Assembly (NCBI GenBank): GCA_026873275.1 | Contig: JANTUC010000007.1 | Span: 1,798,001-1,862,000, forward strand | From: Pseudopithomyces maydicus | Taxonomy: Eukaryota > Ascomycota > Dothideomycetes > Pleosporales > Didymosphaeriaceae | DNA length: 64,000 nucleotides | Reading direction: 5' to 3' | In this document: piece by piece, positions 12,551-24,932 of the stretch | Layout of the letters: every line of letters begins with the position of its first letter | Numbering within the stretch: the first letter of the stretch is position 1 | Program-made: the position numbers and the translations under genes | Notes under the pieces: model-generated | What the model was told of the DNA's origin: nothing | Databases searched by the model: none | The model's input: the letters and a program-made list of their open reading frames with translations, nothing else

Positions 12551-13696
12551 ATGGAAACAATGACGTCACGTTCAGCGCCTGCCCTCGAGGATGATCTGGT
12601 GCACCAGCTGCTCGTAGATGCGCCGCCGGCTATCATCGCGCTGCTGGTTCCCGGGGCGGCGATGTACCTGAGTTTGTACTGTTTGGCGAGACATTGGGTC
12701 TGGGCGAGTCGGATATTGGTGCTGCCGACGCTGGTTCTGTTTTGGGCGAGCATTGAGATAGCGCCGGTTCGCTGTCTGGCACTGCGGGCGGTGTTTGATT
12801 TTGGAAGTAAGTGAGGATATATCGTGACTAAGTTGGAATTGGCTTTGTGTACGATGTGGCAGGAGGCTAATTGAACTTGCAGTTGCCATTGGGGTCATGA
12901 AATTGCTCGAATTACACGTTCTTTCATTCACAAAGTCTCTTCCCAAATACACAGCAGGAAAACCGCCCTGCCCATCGATCATAGCATTACTCTGGCTCAC
13001 CGAGCTACGGTACGAATCATTCACCCCAAACCCAATCCGACCCGCGCCCCTCCCCCAATATCCCTTTCCCTCATCCCCAAACAAAAGAAAAATATTCTAC
13101 TCCGAACACGTCCAATTCCTCATCCACATCGGCCTCTTCATCATCCTACAAAGCCTCCCCCAATCCACCCCCGTCAAAGCCTTCGGCGTCCTCCTCAGCA
13201 TCTGGATCATCTTCACGGGCTGCCAACTCGCGCTCCGCTACAAAACCAGCCCCCCTTGTTCGGGCCCATCTTCCTCGCCGACAGCCTCGCCACCTTCTGG
13301 ACCGAGACATGGCACAACGTCTTCTCCTCCCCCTGCCTCACGCTCGCGTACAAGCCCACGCTGTACGTCCTCACGCAGCTTAGCGTCCCTCGCAAGGCCG
13401 CACGGTCGTTTGCGGTCATCGCCTCGTTTGGCCTCATGGCTGTGTTTCATGCGGAGATTATGTCGCCTATTTTGTCGGCGGAGGGAAAGCTGCGGATCGG
13501 ACTTTTCTTCGTGCTGAATGGGGTGTTGACTGTGGCAGAATCTGCTGTTTGGGGGAGGAAGAGGGATTGGCGGAGGGCGCTGATGGCGTGGGTTGTTGAG
13601 TTGGCGTTGGCGAGCTGGGCTGTGGAGACGGCGCAGGTGGCTGATGGGTTGCTGGAGGCGGATTGGAGGGGTCTTTGTCGGCCTAAGCTACGATGA
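12551..13696 (+). CDS. wax-synthase-domain MBOAT acyltransferase-like protein, one frame break
   Basis: Exons 12551..12806 and 12883..13696, with a 76 bp intron (GTAAGT...TTGCAG). About 356 aa if the frame break is corrected. At 13250-13255 a run of six C ends one frame (RYKTSPP) and the next begins exactly where the family continues (LFGPIFLADSLATFWTETWH). One further C joins them with no loss. Membrane helices lie along the whole length. The region FWTETWHNVFSSP and the later His in AVFHAEI match the wax-synthase signature and the catalytic His of MBOAT enzymes. Known: fungal members acylate alcohol groups on lipids or secondary metabolites. The substrate here is unknown. Confidence 0.8.
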
Positions 13697-14088
13697 TAGA
13701 TAGGGGTGGGATTGGTCTTTTATCAGGTGTATAGAAGATCGATTGCAGGGGCGACTCTGCGCAAACATATTCTTGCCTCGTCGATAGACGGATTGGATTG
13801 AAACTTTTAAGTTGCATGGATCGAGGGTAGAAAGCAGGTAATTCTGTGGCGAGTGCTGCCAGCCAGGGCTATAATGTAAACACTATCCTGGAATCACAGA
13901 AGAAGCTTAGAACAATAGAATAAATTGGTATCAAAAGAAGCGCTATACATCGTAAACATCCCACAAAATAAAGCCATAGTCTAATATTCCACAACAAAAT
14001 CAAGAATCGAAAGGGAATCAAATCGAGTGATCATGAAATCATGAGCACCCGAGTACGTTGTAGTCCCCTAGAGCTGCTCCGAACCACT
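13697..14088. other. tail-to-tail intergenic region
   Basis: AT-rich gap between the MBOAT-like and GH128 genes. Presumably both 3' UTRs; no coding signal or repeat seen. Confidence 0.5.
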
Positions 14089-14937
14089 CTAAGCGTTGGC
14101 GAAGATGTCACCGGTGCTGGTGAGCGAGAAGCCGGCAGTCAAGGAAACATCAACGGAGAAGTAGGCGTAACGGTAGACGAAGTCTTGGCTGTCGAGCCAA
14201 GCGACGGCGTCCCGGAGGAACTGGTCCTGGTCGCCGCTTTGGGCCTGGAACTCGGTGACCCAGACAGGCTTGCCAGTCAAGTCGTGCACGTTTTGTACGT
14301 GCGATGTGAAGGCGTTGATATCGGCCGGGCCATACCAGTGAGTGGCGACGTGGTCGATTCTGCAGCCGCTGCAGGCTCCCAAGAACTCTTGCATGGCTCC
14401 GACACCGGCGTTGCTGTAAGCGGGAGAGACGATGATGACGTCGGGGTGAGCATCGGCAATGGGTTGGATCTTGGCCATGTGAGCGGCCACCGTGCTGGGA
14501 ACGTCCATGCAGGCACCACCGCAGCCCTCGCTGTGTTGAGTCAGCAACTATTCAGATGGCGAAGAGAGATTAAGAGTCAGTTCATACCAGCAGATGTCAG
14601 GCTCGTTGATGCTCAGAATGTGCTTGGAACCAGCGGCCAGAGCACCCTGAATGTCACTGTCGAAAGCGTTCATGAACATCTCACCACCGTCGTGCAACAT
14701 AGGGACGAATTCAACACCGGGAACCACGCTGAAGCCAGGGGCGTTCTGGGCACGAGCCTCCCAGTCATATCCCCAGGAAACCTTGCCAGAACCAGTGAAC
14801 ATGTTCGCCTTGTCCTGGGTATCCTTGGCGAATGCAAGACCACGCTTGCCACCACCTTGGCGCCTCTGGACAGTAGGGGCAGCGCTAGAGAAAGAAACAA
14901 GGCCAGCCAGGGCCGCAATGAGAGTGGATTGAAGCAT
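14089..14937 (-). CDS. secreted GH128 (Asl1-like) beta-1,3-glucanase
   Basis: Two exons, complement(join(14089..14530,14588..14937)), 263 aa. The 57 bp intron (GTATGA...ACACAG) restores a Cys codon in NEPDICCEGCGG. The N-terminus MLQSTLIAALAGLVSFSSAAP is a signal peptide, followed by a KR-type site (QRR). The glycosyl hydrolase catalytic core includes GLAFAKDTQDKAN, the acid/base Glu in SINEPD and the nucleophile Glu in WVTEFQ. Known: GH128 enzymes cleave beta-1,3-glucan and act at the cell wall. Length and motifs match the family. Four Cys cluster around the intron site. Confidence 0.9.
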
Positions 14938-16379
14938 GTTGAAAAGAGTGTGTTGGAAAGAATGGACGACAAAGATGTCAAAAAAGGGTAGTGAATCGAA
15001 GTAGAAGTAGTAGTAGGCTTGTGTTGATGATGGCTGGGAAACTAGAGGGAACGCGCAACCTTATAGTCTGTTGAACATTTCCGCAGTGAGGTGCAGGACC
15101 GCATGCAGGTACACCATGCTCGTACAGGAACACCTATTGGGGGTTAGGAGTCCCATGCGGACTACAGGCGTACCCGGCCCTGAGTCCTTTGGTTGCTCAC
15201 ATCCGACTGGGCTAAGACATGTCGAACGAAGTCAACGACGTACCTTAGTGCAACCTTTTTTTTTAATTTGATCGTTGTTTACGCAAAAAAAAATATGCAA
15301 CTGTGATCGTTTTGATGCTCTGTGCAAGTGCAGTGCTGCTAGCATTCGTCAACAATGAGAAGTTTCGTTTTAATCAGCGTTTCGTAAAACATCACGACTC
15401 CTTGATAGGTCAATGGGCGCTGCAAAGGCTGAGAAAAACTTGGCTCCGACTGGAGTGTTCGGACTTCGGTGCGCACAGCGTCCTGGCTGACTGTCCTGAA
15501 TGAATTTCCGCCACACGATTTCCGCATGACGATAGCTCCAGTGGCTTGGAATAAGCGACGAACGAGAGGAACAGGATCGACGGGCGTTAGTCCATGTTTC
15601 GGACGCTCGTATTTGGCGACGCACATGCCCAAGTGTATGCCTCCTCCGGTGAGGGGTGCATGTTGTGTGGAAGAGAGGACAAGGCCGGCGGAGGTGAGGT
15701 GAGCGGGGCCAAGGCGCGGCAAGCCTAACCGGAGGCATACAAGTGCCTTTCCCCATGTCCGGCGATCACTTGCCGACTCCAGCCACCACCACTTTGCAGA
15801 CACGCGTGCTGCTGTGCTCTATTGTGTCAATCAACACGAGACTTTCTGTGCTGCAAATGTGGGCTTGCCGTATGTGCTTCGTCTGCGCAACAGCAGCTGC
15901 GATGCGCGCAGAGGACATTGCCTCGCGCCCATGTGCGCGTCAGTCCCCTAGGGTTCTTCCCCCGGACTGTCCCTTGAGCGTGAATGCCGATCTCATGTAG
16001 GGTCCAGTACGCGTCCACGATACGGCGACGTCACAGGACTAGTTCAGTTGGGTAAGTCCAGTGTTGAGGCTGCAGCCTAGAAAAGGAACCACTGTTGGCG
16101 GGCTGTACGCGGAGAAGACGCCCGGTGCACGTGAATACGCACTGCGACGACATGGACCAATGTTTACATTATGATGTCATTTGATAACATGTGAATTCAA
16201 CACATTGCTATTGGGCTTACATGTGCGTATATACTAGATATTGACCATGGATCGTAATGGCTCAAGGAAACAAATGAGATACCACGTCTTGTTATCTTTA
16301 TGCACTTTGGGTATCTGTAAAAGAAAGAACAGCCCACTTGAAATGCCTGACGACCTTATGCCATTGTCTAAGCATCAAC
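14938..16379. other. GH128 upstream region and intergenic DNA
   Basis: Holds the GH128 promoter and 1.3 kb with no convincing gene. A 154-codon minus-strand frame (15339-15803) lacks any domain or homology signal that I recognise. Two A/T homopolymers lie near 15258-15293. Confidence 0.45.
15059..15066 (-). promoter_or_regulatory. TATA-like element of GH128 gene
   Basis: On the minus strand the sequence reads CTATAAGG, 122 bp upstream of the GH128 start codon. It is in a plausible position for a TATA box with a leader of about 90 bases. Confidence 0.4.
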
Positions 16380-18112
16380 TCAAGAGTTGCGACTCATCAA
16401 CTCGCCATTCACCCGTTTGTATGGGTGCTCTGCAAATCGCCTCCAATCATCTCCAGACGAGGCCTCTCTTTGCCTCCTATAGTACACCAGTAGCTTTGCA
16501 AGTTTGCTCAATTCCGCACTGGTGTTGACCTCATTGTTGTGTTCTCCGCCCATATCCCGACAGTAATGCAACGTCGAGAGTTTGATTCGTTCGTACGTTG
16601 TATACTCGTATCGTTCGGGGTCGTAAGTAGGGAAAAGTCGCGATTTGGATGATTCGGCAGGCTTCCATTTGAATGGGTTGAATCGATTGAATCGATTGGC
16701 ACTCATATCCACGTGGGTGGCATCACTCATCACTTTCTTTTCCTGAGATATTGGTTTTGCCATCTTCTTCTTAGTCCTGTTCTTCTTGCACTCGTCCATT
16801 GGCATTTCCGAGAGTCCATGGATTACGTCAAAACGAAAATACGGGATTTGCAATAATCCACACTTTTCTTGCACACTGTTGTGGGCGTCCTGCGTGTCAG
16901 TAATCCTCCTCTGAGCCCATTTCAACATGGAAAATATGTTTTGAAAACCGGATTGGGGCTTTTTACGCCCAGTGCCAATACTTATCAAGGCCGCCGCGGC
17001 GTCCTCTCGTTGTTGCGAGCGATTGGCCATCTGTCTGGCTTCGTTCAGCGCAAAATTTGCAGGATTGTTGGAGCAGATGCCTCCATCCATGTAGCGTACG
17101 CCTCTGATAATCATCTTGTCGAAGTAGAAAGGCGCTGCTGATGTTGCTCTGCACGCCTCCCAAATCATGGTTGTGTCCGATTGGACCGTGCCAGGGCTCA
17201 CTTCGTACACATCATGTTCATCGTACCCAGAGGGTTCTGCCTCTACATGATCGTAGCTGCGAAATAGGTGGGTCTTGTCGCCCTCATAGTGGTTTTTGCC
17301 ACCCTCTCTGAAGGCCATCAATGCTCTGACGTACCGAGTTAGCTTTATTTCACTCCGTTTCGAACTAAGCGAGACGTACACTTTACAACTGTAATTCTTG
17401 AAAGTATTGCCATCGAGATGCGAAAAGTCCCATTGTCTCAACAAAGCGTCCGCGCGGTGTTTGCCCATTGTTTGACGTTCTTCGCAATACTGTGTGAGTA
17501 TGGTCTTGACTGCGTCCTCTATTCTGGAGTGATCGTACAATGTCTTCCGCCACCATCGCCGGCGTTGGAAAATGTACGTTCCTACCTGCTCATATATATT
17601 GATACAGGTGTCGATGTCGAGCCGCAGTCTCCCAAGTAGTACTGCGATCAATCTGTATCTCGTGTTAAAAACTACTTCAAAACATACTATACAGACGCCC
17701 CATACCCTCCTGTGCTAGTTCCGACTATGAAATCCACATAGTGGCATATGTTCCACTCAGCAGAACTTTCGCCCGCAATGCTCTCTCCTTCACGAGGCTG
17801 CAGCTCATCGAGTCTCTTCTCCTCCTCCCTGATCTTGCTCATCAGCTCTTGGAGAATGTATAGGGCAGAGAGACCCCTGATACCTCCACCATCTGTGATT
17901 CTGTTAGGGTGAAGTTGACAGGAATGACTAGTCTGATAGCAAACATCTGACGTACCCAAACTAAGAACGATAGGTTGCCACGGGCTTTTGCGCTGTAGTT
18001 CCGGATGGTCCCGCAAAAACATGGGTGTTTGGTCGGATGATGCCGATTGATCAGAATGATCATCGGGAACGGAACCGAGGAAACCCTGAGACGAGCTTTC
18101 TGTATTATCCAT
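16380..18112 (-). CDS. patatin-like phospholipase
   Basis: Three exons, complement(join(16380..17652,17706..17892,17956..18112)), 538 aa. Introns of 53 and 63 bp; the first brings together the SL of exon 1 and DGGGIRG of exon 2. The oxyanion motif DGGGIRG, nucleophile elbow GTSTGG and catalytic Asp of YMDGGICSNNP are all present. The Ser-Asp dyad is therefore complete. The C-terminal 170 residues are basic and unassigned. There is no signal peptide, so it is probably cytosolic. Known: the family hydrolyses phospholipids or acylglycerols. In fungi, patatin domains also head NLR-like receptors, but no NB-ARC or repeat domain follows here. Confidence 0.88.
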
Positions 18113-19073
18113 ATTTGGACGTGGCTCAAACGACGAAGCAAGCCCGTTCTTCTGGTTTAGTTTGATTCTGTCTGTTATGGTGCAAAGGAGTGATCGTGTT
18201 TTCGCAGCTACGATCCCACTCGCGTTTTATCACCCACCTGCGCTAACCGGGCCATGAGTTCTTACAGGATAAGGCTGAAGCAAAGCCTTGTCTGCCTTCG
18301 TAGTGTTCCATTATCCATCGCGCAAACCTTCGGGTGCGACCGGCCAGTGTCGTTCAGCTGCAGGCCTCCCTCACATAACACGTTACCATGCCACTTGTGC
18401 CATACTCATAACCATAAGATTATCGTGGGGCAAGAGGGAACAAAATCGGGTAGTAAATGACCAGGACTCATTCGAGATATACTCAGTTAAAATATCCGGC
18501 AGAATGTAGCCCACTTTAATAAGGCTTAAGGGGGGAAAGGTTAGATACAGAAGCATCGTATAGTAGCAGTTCTTTAGAACTGATACAGCAGTATCAATAG
18601 AGCCCATAGAATCAACCAACCCCCTAAAAGGATCGGGCTGGGTACGCAAGCAAGTACAAATCTTTTCAGCCTGAGGCAAATGGCGAGAGGTGTGGTTACA
18701 TAAGTGATCACCAATGCAATCATTCTCCATGTAGTGTAGCAGACGATAATTGATCGACCAAATATGACACATCGGCCACTTTTTGATTGGTGAAATCATG
18801 TTCAGGTGTCACGACTGGAGGCTGTGATGGACCACATGCACGCGCCCGGTGTCCGTGGTGGCTGGGTAGCAGCGCCTAATTTCAAAAACGAATCGTTCTT
18901 ACAAACCGAAGCAGGCCAACGAGGCTTTTGTCTGACACTGCATGTGCCGGAGCATTTTCGCCTGCCTGTACTGCTATGGCTTAAGTAGGATGTCGACCCT
19001 CAGCTCCTGTTGCGGCTCTGCACCTGCGCTACGCCCCGTTCACTCTAACTATTGTATTCATCCCGTGTAGATC
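18113..19073. other. AT-rich intergenic stretch
   Basis: One ATG-initiated minus-strand frame of 138 codons (18383-18799) is the only candidate gene. It is Cys/Leu-rich and matches nothing I recognise. I do not call it a gene. Confidence 0.35.
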
Positions 19074-19522
19074 ATGAAGTCTTTTGAACTACCTGCTAGA
19101 TCGCGAACTTTTCCACCAGAAAACCCAGAAAGAGCACAAACCCTAGAAAAGCCAGAAAAGCTGAAGGATAAAGAGTCATCTGACAAAGGAGAGAAGCTAT
19201 TTGTATACGATATTCAAAGGAACGAAGCGAAGATCGTGCGCAGAGATGCAATGAGTAGTAAGATTTACCATGTAACAGCACATATGGTATAGATCCTGAA
19301 AAAGATACAGAAGAACAAGAGTCGAAGCTAAAACCAGTGGCAATACCTCCAAGGTCACGCTTTGTAATTGTGACCTCAAAAATTGGGTCTCATGGAGACG
19401 AGAGTAAAGACGCATTACAGTGCGCCGATGTCAATATTGCAACGGTGGAGGTTCCTACGAGAATACGGCTAGAAAGGCTATTCTCCGGAAAGTACCGGAG
19501 TCTTTGGGTCTCTGGATTTTAA
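19074..19522 (+). CDS. hypothetical small charged protein
   Basis: Tentative two-exon model, join(19074..19257,19293..19522), 137 aa. The 35 bp intron is very short (GTAAGA...GTATAG). The N-terminus is Lys/Glu-rich (ERAQTLEKPEKLKDKESSDK), and the C-terminal half reads PRSRFVIVTSKIG...RIRLERLFSGKYRSLWVSGF. No domain recognised. It lies in an AT-rich island, so a decayed gene or chance open frame is possible. Confidence 0.3.
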
Positions 19523-20112
19523 GATCTTTTTGAAGGGAGCCATGGACGTCATTCTGAAGGGTTGCTGTTGATGTTTTCCCACATCCTTTTTGTTTTACAG
19601 GTCCATCGCTCCCTAAATTGCCAGGTCGGTCTTTTGTACTCGCTGCAGCCCGGTTTTACGGTAGCGCGATGTATCCTCACAACGCAACATTTCAGACATC
19701 ATTCTTTTTTTAATATAGATTATCAAATTACCTGATCTAAGGAAAATCATTTGTTCCCGTTGAACATGATGTTCTTCATTTGCTGCGGATCTGATACCTG
19801 TTCGACAGCTGTCCGATTCATTTTCAACCAGACAGACAGAAACCTGTATACCGTCGTGAAACATGGTATTATTGTAGCTTCAAACACCGTGTGCTGTGAC
19901 CATTTTTTTAGGCTGTATACACGTACACGAAAACCCGGTCTCCTGGGACACTTGACGCTGAGACAGAAAGGTAAAAAACAGGTTTTGTAAAAATGTTAAC
20001 CTTCACAATCTATATATAGATAGGGATTATGTTACTGTCAGTGAACAGCCTGGTGAGCACTTCACACTGCTTATGCTTCCAGTCCGCAATGCGAAAAAAC
20101 ATCAAAAAGTAA
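19523..20112. other. AT-rich, no gene seen
   Basis: Poly-T/A stretches and no coding signal. It lies downstream (3' side) of the tRNA gene on the minus strand. Confidence 0.45.
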
Positions 20113-20197
20113 TGACCCACACCTGATTCGAACAGGTAACCTTCAGGATATCCCAGAGATACTGGAATCTGACGCGCTACCGTTGCGCCAGCGGGCC
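20113..20197 (-). tRNA. tRNA-Trp (CCA) with 13-nt intron
   Basis: The minus strand folds as a tRNA. The acceptor arm is GGCCCGC with GTGGGTC (two G-U pairs). The D arm has GCGC...GCGC, the T arm is ACCTG-TTCGAAT-CAGGT, and the discriminator is A. The anticodon loop is TTCCAG, giving anticodon CCA. A 13-nt intron (TATCTCTGGGATA) sits at the canonical site after position 37, and its CTGG can pair with CCAG, as is usual for nuclear tRNA introns. One A-C mismatch closes the anticodon loop (positions 31 and 39). Confidence 0.9.
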
Positions 20198-21443
20198 TTC
20201 TGATGGTTCAGATGATTTGATTGGTTATTTTCTATTTTGTACAATTATATACCAGATACATTACAACTCAATCATAATTCAGGAATTCATCCCACGCTTT
20301 CCGGTCCTAAACGCTAAAATTTCAAGCCGGAAAATTGGCTTCCTTGTTTGAGTCTCGGTTGTTCTGGACCCACTACAGCAACGACAACCGAAATCTGCTA
20401 GCACACCATCTAAGCTAAATTAAACGATCGCTCACCAATCTGAAGTTGCACCTCCAAAGCTTTCAACCACCTGTAAATAAAATGATTTCTCTCGTCGATT
20501 AGACTGTGCGAGTCTCGTGAGTGCAACGCAGCAGTTTAGGATGTGTTTGATGTGGTCATTCTTGTTAAATCTCATTGTTCGTACATTGCATGCTAATGGA
20601 AGAACAATCATAATAATATTCAAGATTCATCATCGCCTTGGTTTGCCTTCGGATTCTAAGTATTCATAATGATCACCAGTATCGAGAAAAAAAATCTCGC
20701 AGTGGTGAATCAGCTGAATTGTTATCTGGACTGTTATCTGATTTTCTTGCGCCTGGGTACCTTTTCTAGACAACAAGTTGATTTATTACACCGACATGCC
20801 GCTAGCAGCAAGATCTTATTCTAGTGACCACAATGCTCGCAGTCCAAGCGTTTCATTCGGCAACAGAGCACTCTAGTGGACAATGCATTCGCCGTTCGGC
20901 CAAAGCTCCCATTCGCCTTTCGCATGGTGAGGTCTTCCAATATTGCAAGGCGTTGTGCCACTACAGAACGTAGTAAATAAGCCTGTATTGACTAAATAAA
21001 TAGCCCCAGTTCAGACTCGCGTTAGCTCTCAATGTGTACGCGACTTAGAATACTTGATACTGTGGGACTTGTGCGGACTCATACAATCTTTGTATTGAGC
21101 ATCCAATCAATCGATTGATTCATTGCGGGTTGGGTGGTGTCAAATAGTCAAGTACGGTAAGTGATAGTCATCGAAGACGGCCTCTGATGAGCGGCCTCCC
21201 TGGAGTTGCACCAGTGTTATCTCATGTATGTAAGCAGAAGCACCTGTGATACTGCTATCGTTAAGCAGTGTGAAACGCTTGTGCATCTACCCCGCTCCAG
21301 TTCAAGGCAGTGTTCTTCAGCCTTCCTCTTCAATATCTCCTGACAAGATAATTCGAAAAACCTCCGTAAGCGAGAAAGGCAGATATAGAGAACAAATTCT
21401 TCATAGCAGCTGTCCTCACATTTCGAGATCTTGCGACGCATCA
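20198..21443. other. AT-rich gene-poor stretch
   Basis: Contains the tRNA upstream region and the 5' region of the kinase-ankyrin gene. A 16-bp perfect palindrome (AATCAATCGATTGATT) lies at 21105-21120. No coding signal seen. Confidence 0.45.
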
Positions 21444-24220
21444 ATGTCGGCTCATCAGGATCTGCCTTCTCACACTCGAGGCCGGACTCCCAGTCCTACT
21501 TCACCAGTCAGCCTTTCGCCTACTCAAAGTCGAGTACAGTCGCCAGAAAGAACAATAACTAATTTTGAGCGGAAATACAGCCTCGGTGACTATTTTGGGG
21601 AAGGAGGAACCTCAAGGACGTGCTATACAGACCAGGAATTCAGCGATATCGCAACATTACTGAAGGAATCCAATCGCCACTCATGGAGTCGTGTTCCTCG
21701 CATTTATACCGTACTTCGACTCATAGATCAACTGAAGGCTTTGGATTCGTTCTTAGATCTCGGTCTCAACGATTTATGGTTGCCCTTCAACATCTCACAG
21801 TTACCTCAGTCAATGTCAGCGCACCATAGAACTCGGTTCCTAGAGCAACAAAATGTTGTACTGTAAGTGAAATAGAATTCCTAACCATCGTGCGAAAAGT
21901 AAAGTAACCAATAATCAGTACCAAGGTTATGAATTTGGGAAGCTTTACTGCCAAGAAACATACACATTTTCAAAAGGGGGAGGAATTACCATTCACTATC
22001 AAAACCAAGCTCGGGCAAGGCGGATTCGCATCCGTGTACGAGGCTTTTAGTCCATTCAGTGGTCGAACGTACGCGTTGAAGATGTTCCGGAGGATGAAAA
22101 CAAACCAACGCGAAGCGCAGAGCTTCATGACTGAACTGCAAGTACTGCAACGCATCAACCACCATCACTGTGTGGAGCTAGTAGCCAGCTACACAGATCA
22201 CAAGAACTTCGGTCTTCTCATGTCGCCTGTTGCCGACTGTAATCTTTCCGCCTATTACGCTCTTGTACCCGACAACACGGAAAATCAGAATACGCTTCGT
22301 ACTTTCTTTGGCTGTTTAGCACATGCGCTACAGTTCCTACACGAAAGCAAGATACGTCACCGGGACATAAAACCTCAGAATATACTCGTCAAAGGGTCTG
22401 AGGTCTATCTCACAGACTTTGGGATCTCGCTAGACTGGGAAGGTCTGTCTCGCAGTACCACAACGGCCGACTCTGCCAAATCATATACATACTGCGCCCC
22501 AGAGGTCGCCAACCATGAGAAACGAAATTCCTCGTCTGACATTTGGGCACTGGGATGTGTGTTCGTCGAAATGTTGACGGTTCTCAACGGTTACACTGTT
22601 CAAGCGCTTCGTGAGCGAATGATATCTCACTCGGGTCGGCCTAGATTCTTTGAGAATTTATGTGTAATCCTGGAATGGGTAAAGATGCTCAGCTCCCAAG
22701 CAACAAAACCCGACAACGAAGTGGCGCAATGGATTCGAGAAATGGTCGTCAGAGACTCTTCCGCTCGCAGTACAGCTCAAGCAATAGCCATTTCAATCAC
22801 GAGATACAGCAAGAGAAGAACACTTGGAGAGGTGCAGGCTTCCTTCTGTGGAGAATGCTGCTCTTTGAACCTGGATCCAGAGATGTCGTCAGATGCTACA
22901 TCAGATGACGAAGATTGGGGGGCACCCTTCGATATCGACACTGCCACATCCCTAACATCTCCACTGCCGGCAACAAAAGTTCTCGACCACAATGAGACGC
23001 CTTCCCAGTTATCTGAATCTATTGAAGTAGCAATGAGTATCAAGGATAACATACCCCAATCTGAGGGGATGGGGAAAGACATGCATTATGAAGATGCTCC
23101 CAGTTACGAAGAACAATCTCTCGTCCTTGTGGAAAGCGTAGTCATTCAGACAGACTCTGGACAAGAAGACAAGACATTACAGCACGATGACCACTTGAGA
23201 GCTGTCCTAAATCGAAAACACAAATGGCTCAATAGAGGACAAGGTATGAGTGTAAACTCAGAATTTCAGCAGACGTTAATCAAGGATGTTCTGGAAAAAC
23301 ACGCGCTCTGGCCACTATATGAGTTCGATTGTAATGAGTTACCCAATATTGCCCCTAACGATTGGGAAACACCAAAAACTTTACTAGTGTCAATAAAGTC
23401 CGACTTGCAGTTCATGGAGCTACTGAGGACAAAGGATCAAGGATTAAGGCAGCGATTCAAAACAGCTGAATTAGAAGATCTGGTGCCAATAATATGTTTC
23501 TTGCTGATCAGCGGATTCGACATGAATTATCGCGGGAGTTTTTCACATACAATTCCTCTACCGCTGACTAATGTTATGAATCAAGCTTGGAAGCGATTGA
23601 AGGAACCCAACGATGTTGCCAAACTGCTTGCTGGATTCGGCTACGATGAAAAATGTTATCGTGGGCGTCTCATTGACCATCCTTTCTGGACTGCTTTCAT
23701 GAAAGGGAACATGGAGATGGCTGAAGTGATATTGAAACTGGATCAAAAGGTTGTCAATTTTCAGGTGCGTGGCGAGTTGCCTGTTGAGTATGCGGTATCA
23801 AAGGGCAAGCACGACTTTTTACAATTACTGCTGAGGTATGGATCATATCCTGCAAAAAATCATTCATTGAGGGACGTTAAATCCCCAAGACTATGCAGCT
23901 CTGCTGCAAGGCTGGGACATTTCGGCATCTTGAAAACTTTGATTGAGCAAGGAGCGAATGTTGAGGAATATGGTAGATTAATCCGTAAAAATCTTTCAGG
24001 CAAAACCCCATTACATATGGCAGCTTCCCGAGGAGATACGGAGATGGTGAGCTATCTCCTGACTAAAGGCGCCGATCCTTCACGCAAAGCAGCCTCCAAC
24101 CACTTCCCATACATTAGACAGACGCCATATGATATTGCCAAGCAGAGGGGATTCGAAGGTGCTGCAAGAGTACTCAAGCAAGCTATTGCAGACCGTAAGA
24201 GAGAGAAGAGAGAGGCGTGA
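21444..24220 (+). CDS. Ser/Thr protein kinase with C-terminal ankyrin repeats
   Basis: Exons 21444..21862 and 21919..24220, 906 aa, with a 56 bp intron (GTAAGT...AATCAG). An N-terminal 140-residue region of unknown role precedes the kinase domain (about 165-455). The P-loop is GQGGFASVYE, the Lys is in YALKMF (about 194), the catalytic loop HRDIKPQN (about 287), DFG in LTDFGIS (about 306), and CAPEV follows in the activation segment. All catalytic residues are present. A 200-residue acidic linker leads to about four ankyrin-like units, the clearest being TPLHMAASRGDTEMVSYLL near 835. The architecture is of a type seen in expanded fungal kinase families; the target is unknown. The upstream frame stays open without a better ATG, so I start at MSAHQDLPS. 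Confidence 0.85.
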
Positions 24221-24932
24221 ATATTAATAGGAGTAAACACTACTGGGTACTAGGACAGCTTTTGCTCTCCCAGTAATTACATTCACCCTCATATGTTTGG
24301 TCTACCATTCTTTGGTCGTCTGTCTTCCCATCTTTCCGTTGATACTATTTATTATTTCGATACTTTAACCTGATGAACAGCTCAAATATATCTAAGTAAT
24401 TGATCAGGTAGAAGTATCGTAGTTATAGATGAAACATTGAAGACAACCAAACAGAAATAACCAGGGCGAAGATCTAGTCATTACGTAAAAGATCTATATA
24501 GCAAAAAACAGTGCTAACTGATGATGCCCGATGAGAACGCTCAGATCCTGTTTTAGTCGTAAGCCGTATCAATACGTTCTTTCGTGTGATGAATTTGGGC
24601 CACGGGTATTAGCGAATGCCGAGTCGCGACGCGTCAGGACGTGGCTGACAACACAGCCACACCTTGGCGTCTCGCAACCCATCTCTCAGCGTAGCTGACC
24701 ACGGCTGCGCAACTCAATGAAAACAAAGATCCCATCCTCATAAGTTAGACCGTCTCGATTTTTACCGATAGCACCTTGGCGATTCCTAGTTCTTTCTAGC
24801 CACACACCCGTGAATTGGTGCACATTACGCATCCCTTGATCCTCCGCGCGGAGATCGATAAGCAGCTCCGCATAGCTGTCCTGTCCTGAACTCTCAACAT
24901 CTCCACGCAATCCCACCCCCACAACCGCCACA
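24221..24932. other. intergenic region between two kinase genes
   Basis: The 3' UTR of the kinase-ankyrin gene and the promoter of the ENV7-like kinase. AT-rich on the left, GC-richer on the right. No other feature seen. Confidence 0.5.

Noticed and set aside
14041..14991. 316-codon plus-strand frame opposite the GH128 gene
   Set aside because: The minus strand has a signal peptide, a good intron and GH128 catalytic motifs.
18383..18799. 138-codon minus-strand ATG frame in the AT-rich island
   Set aside because: No domain, no splicing signals, isolated; noted only within the intergenic entry.
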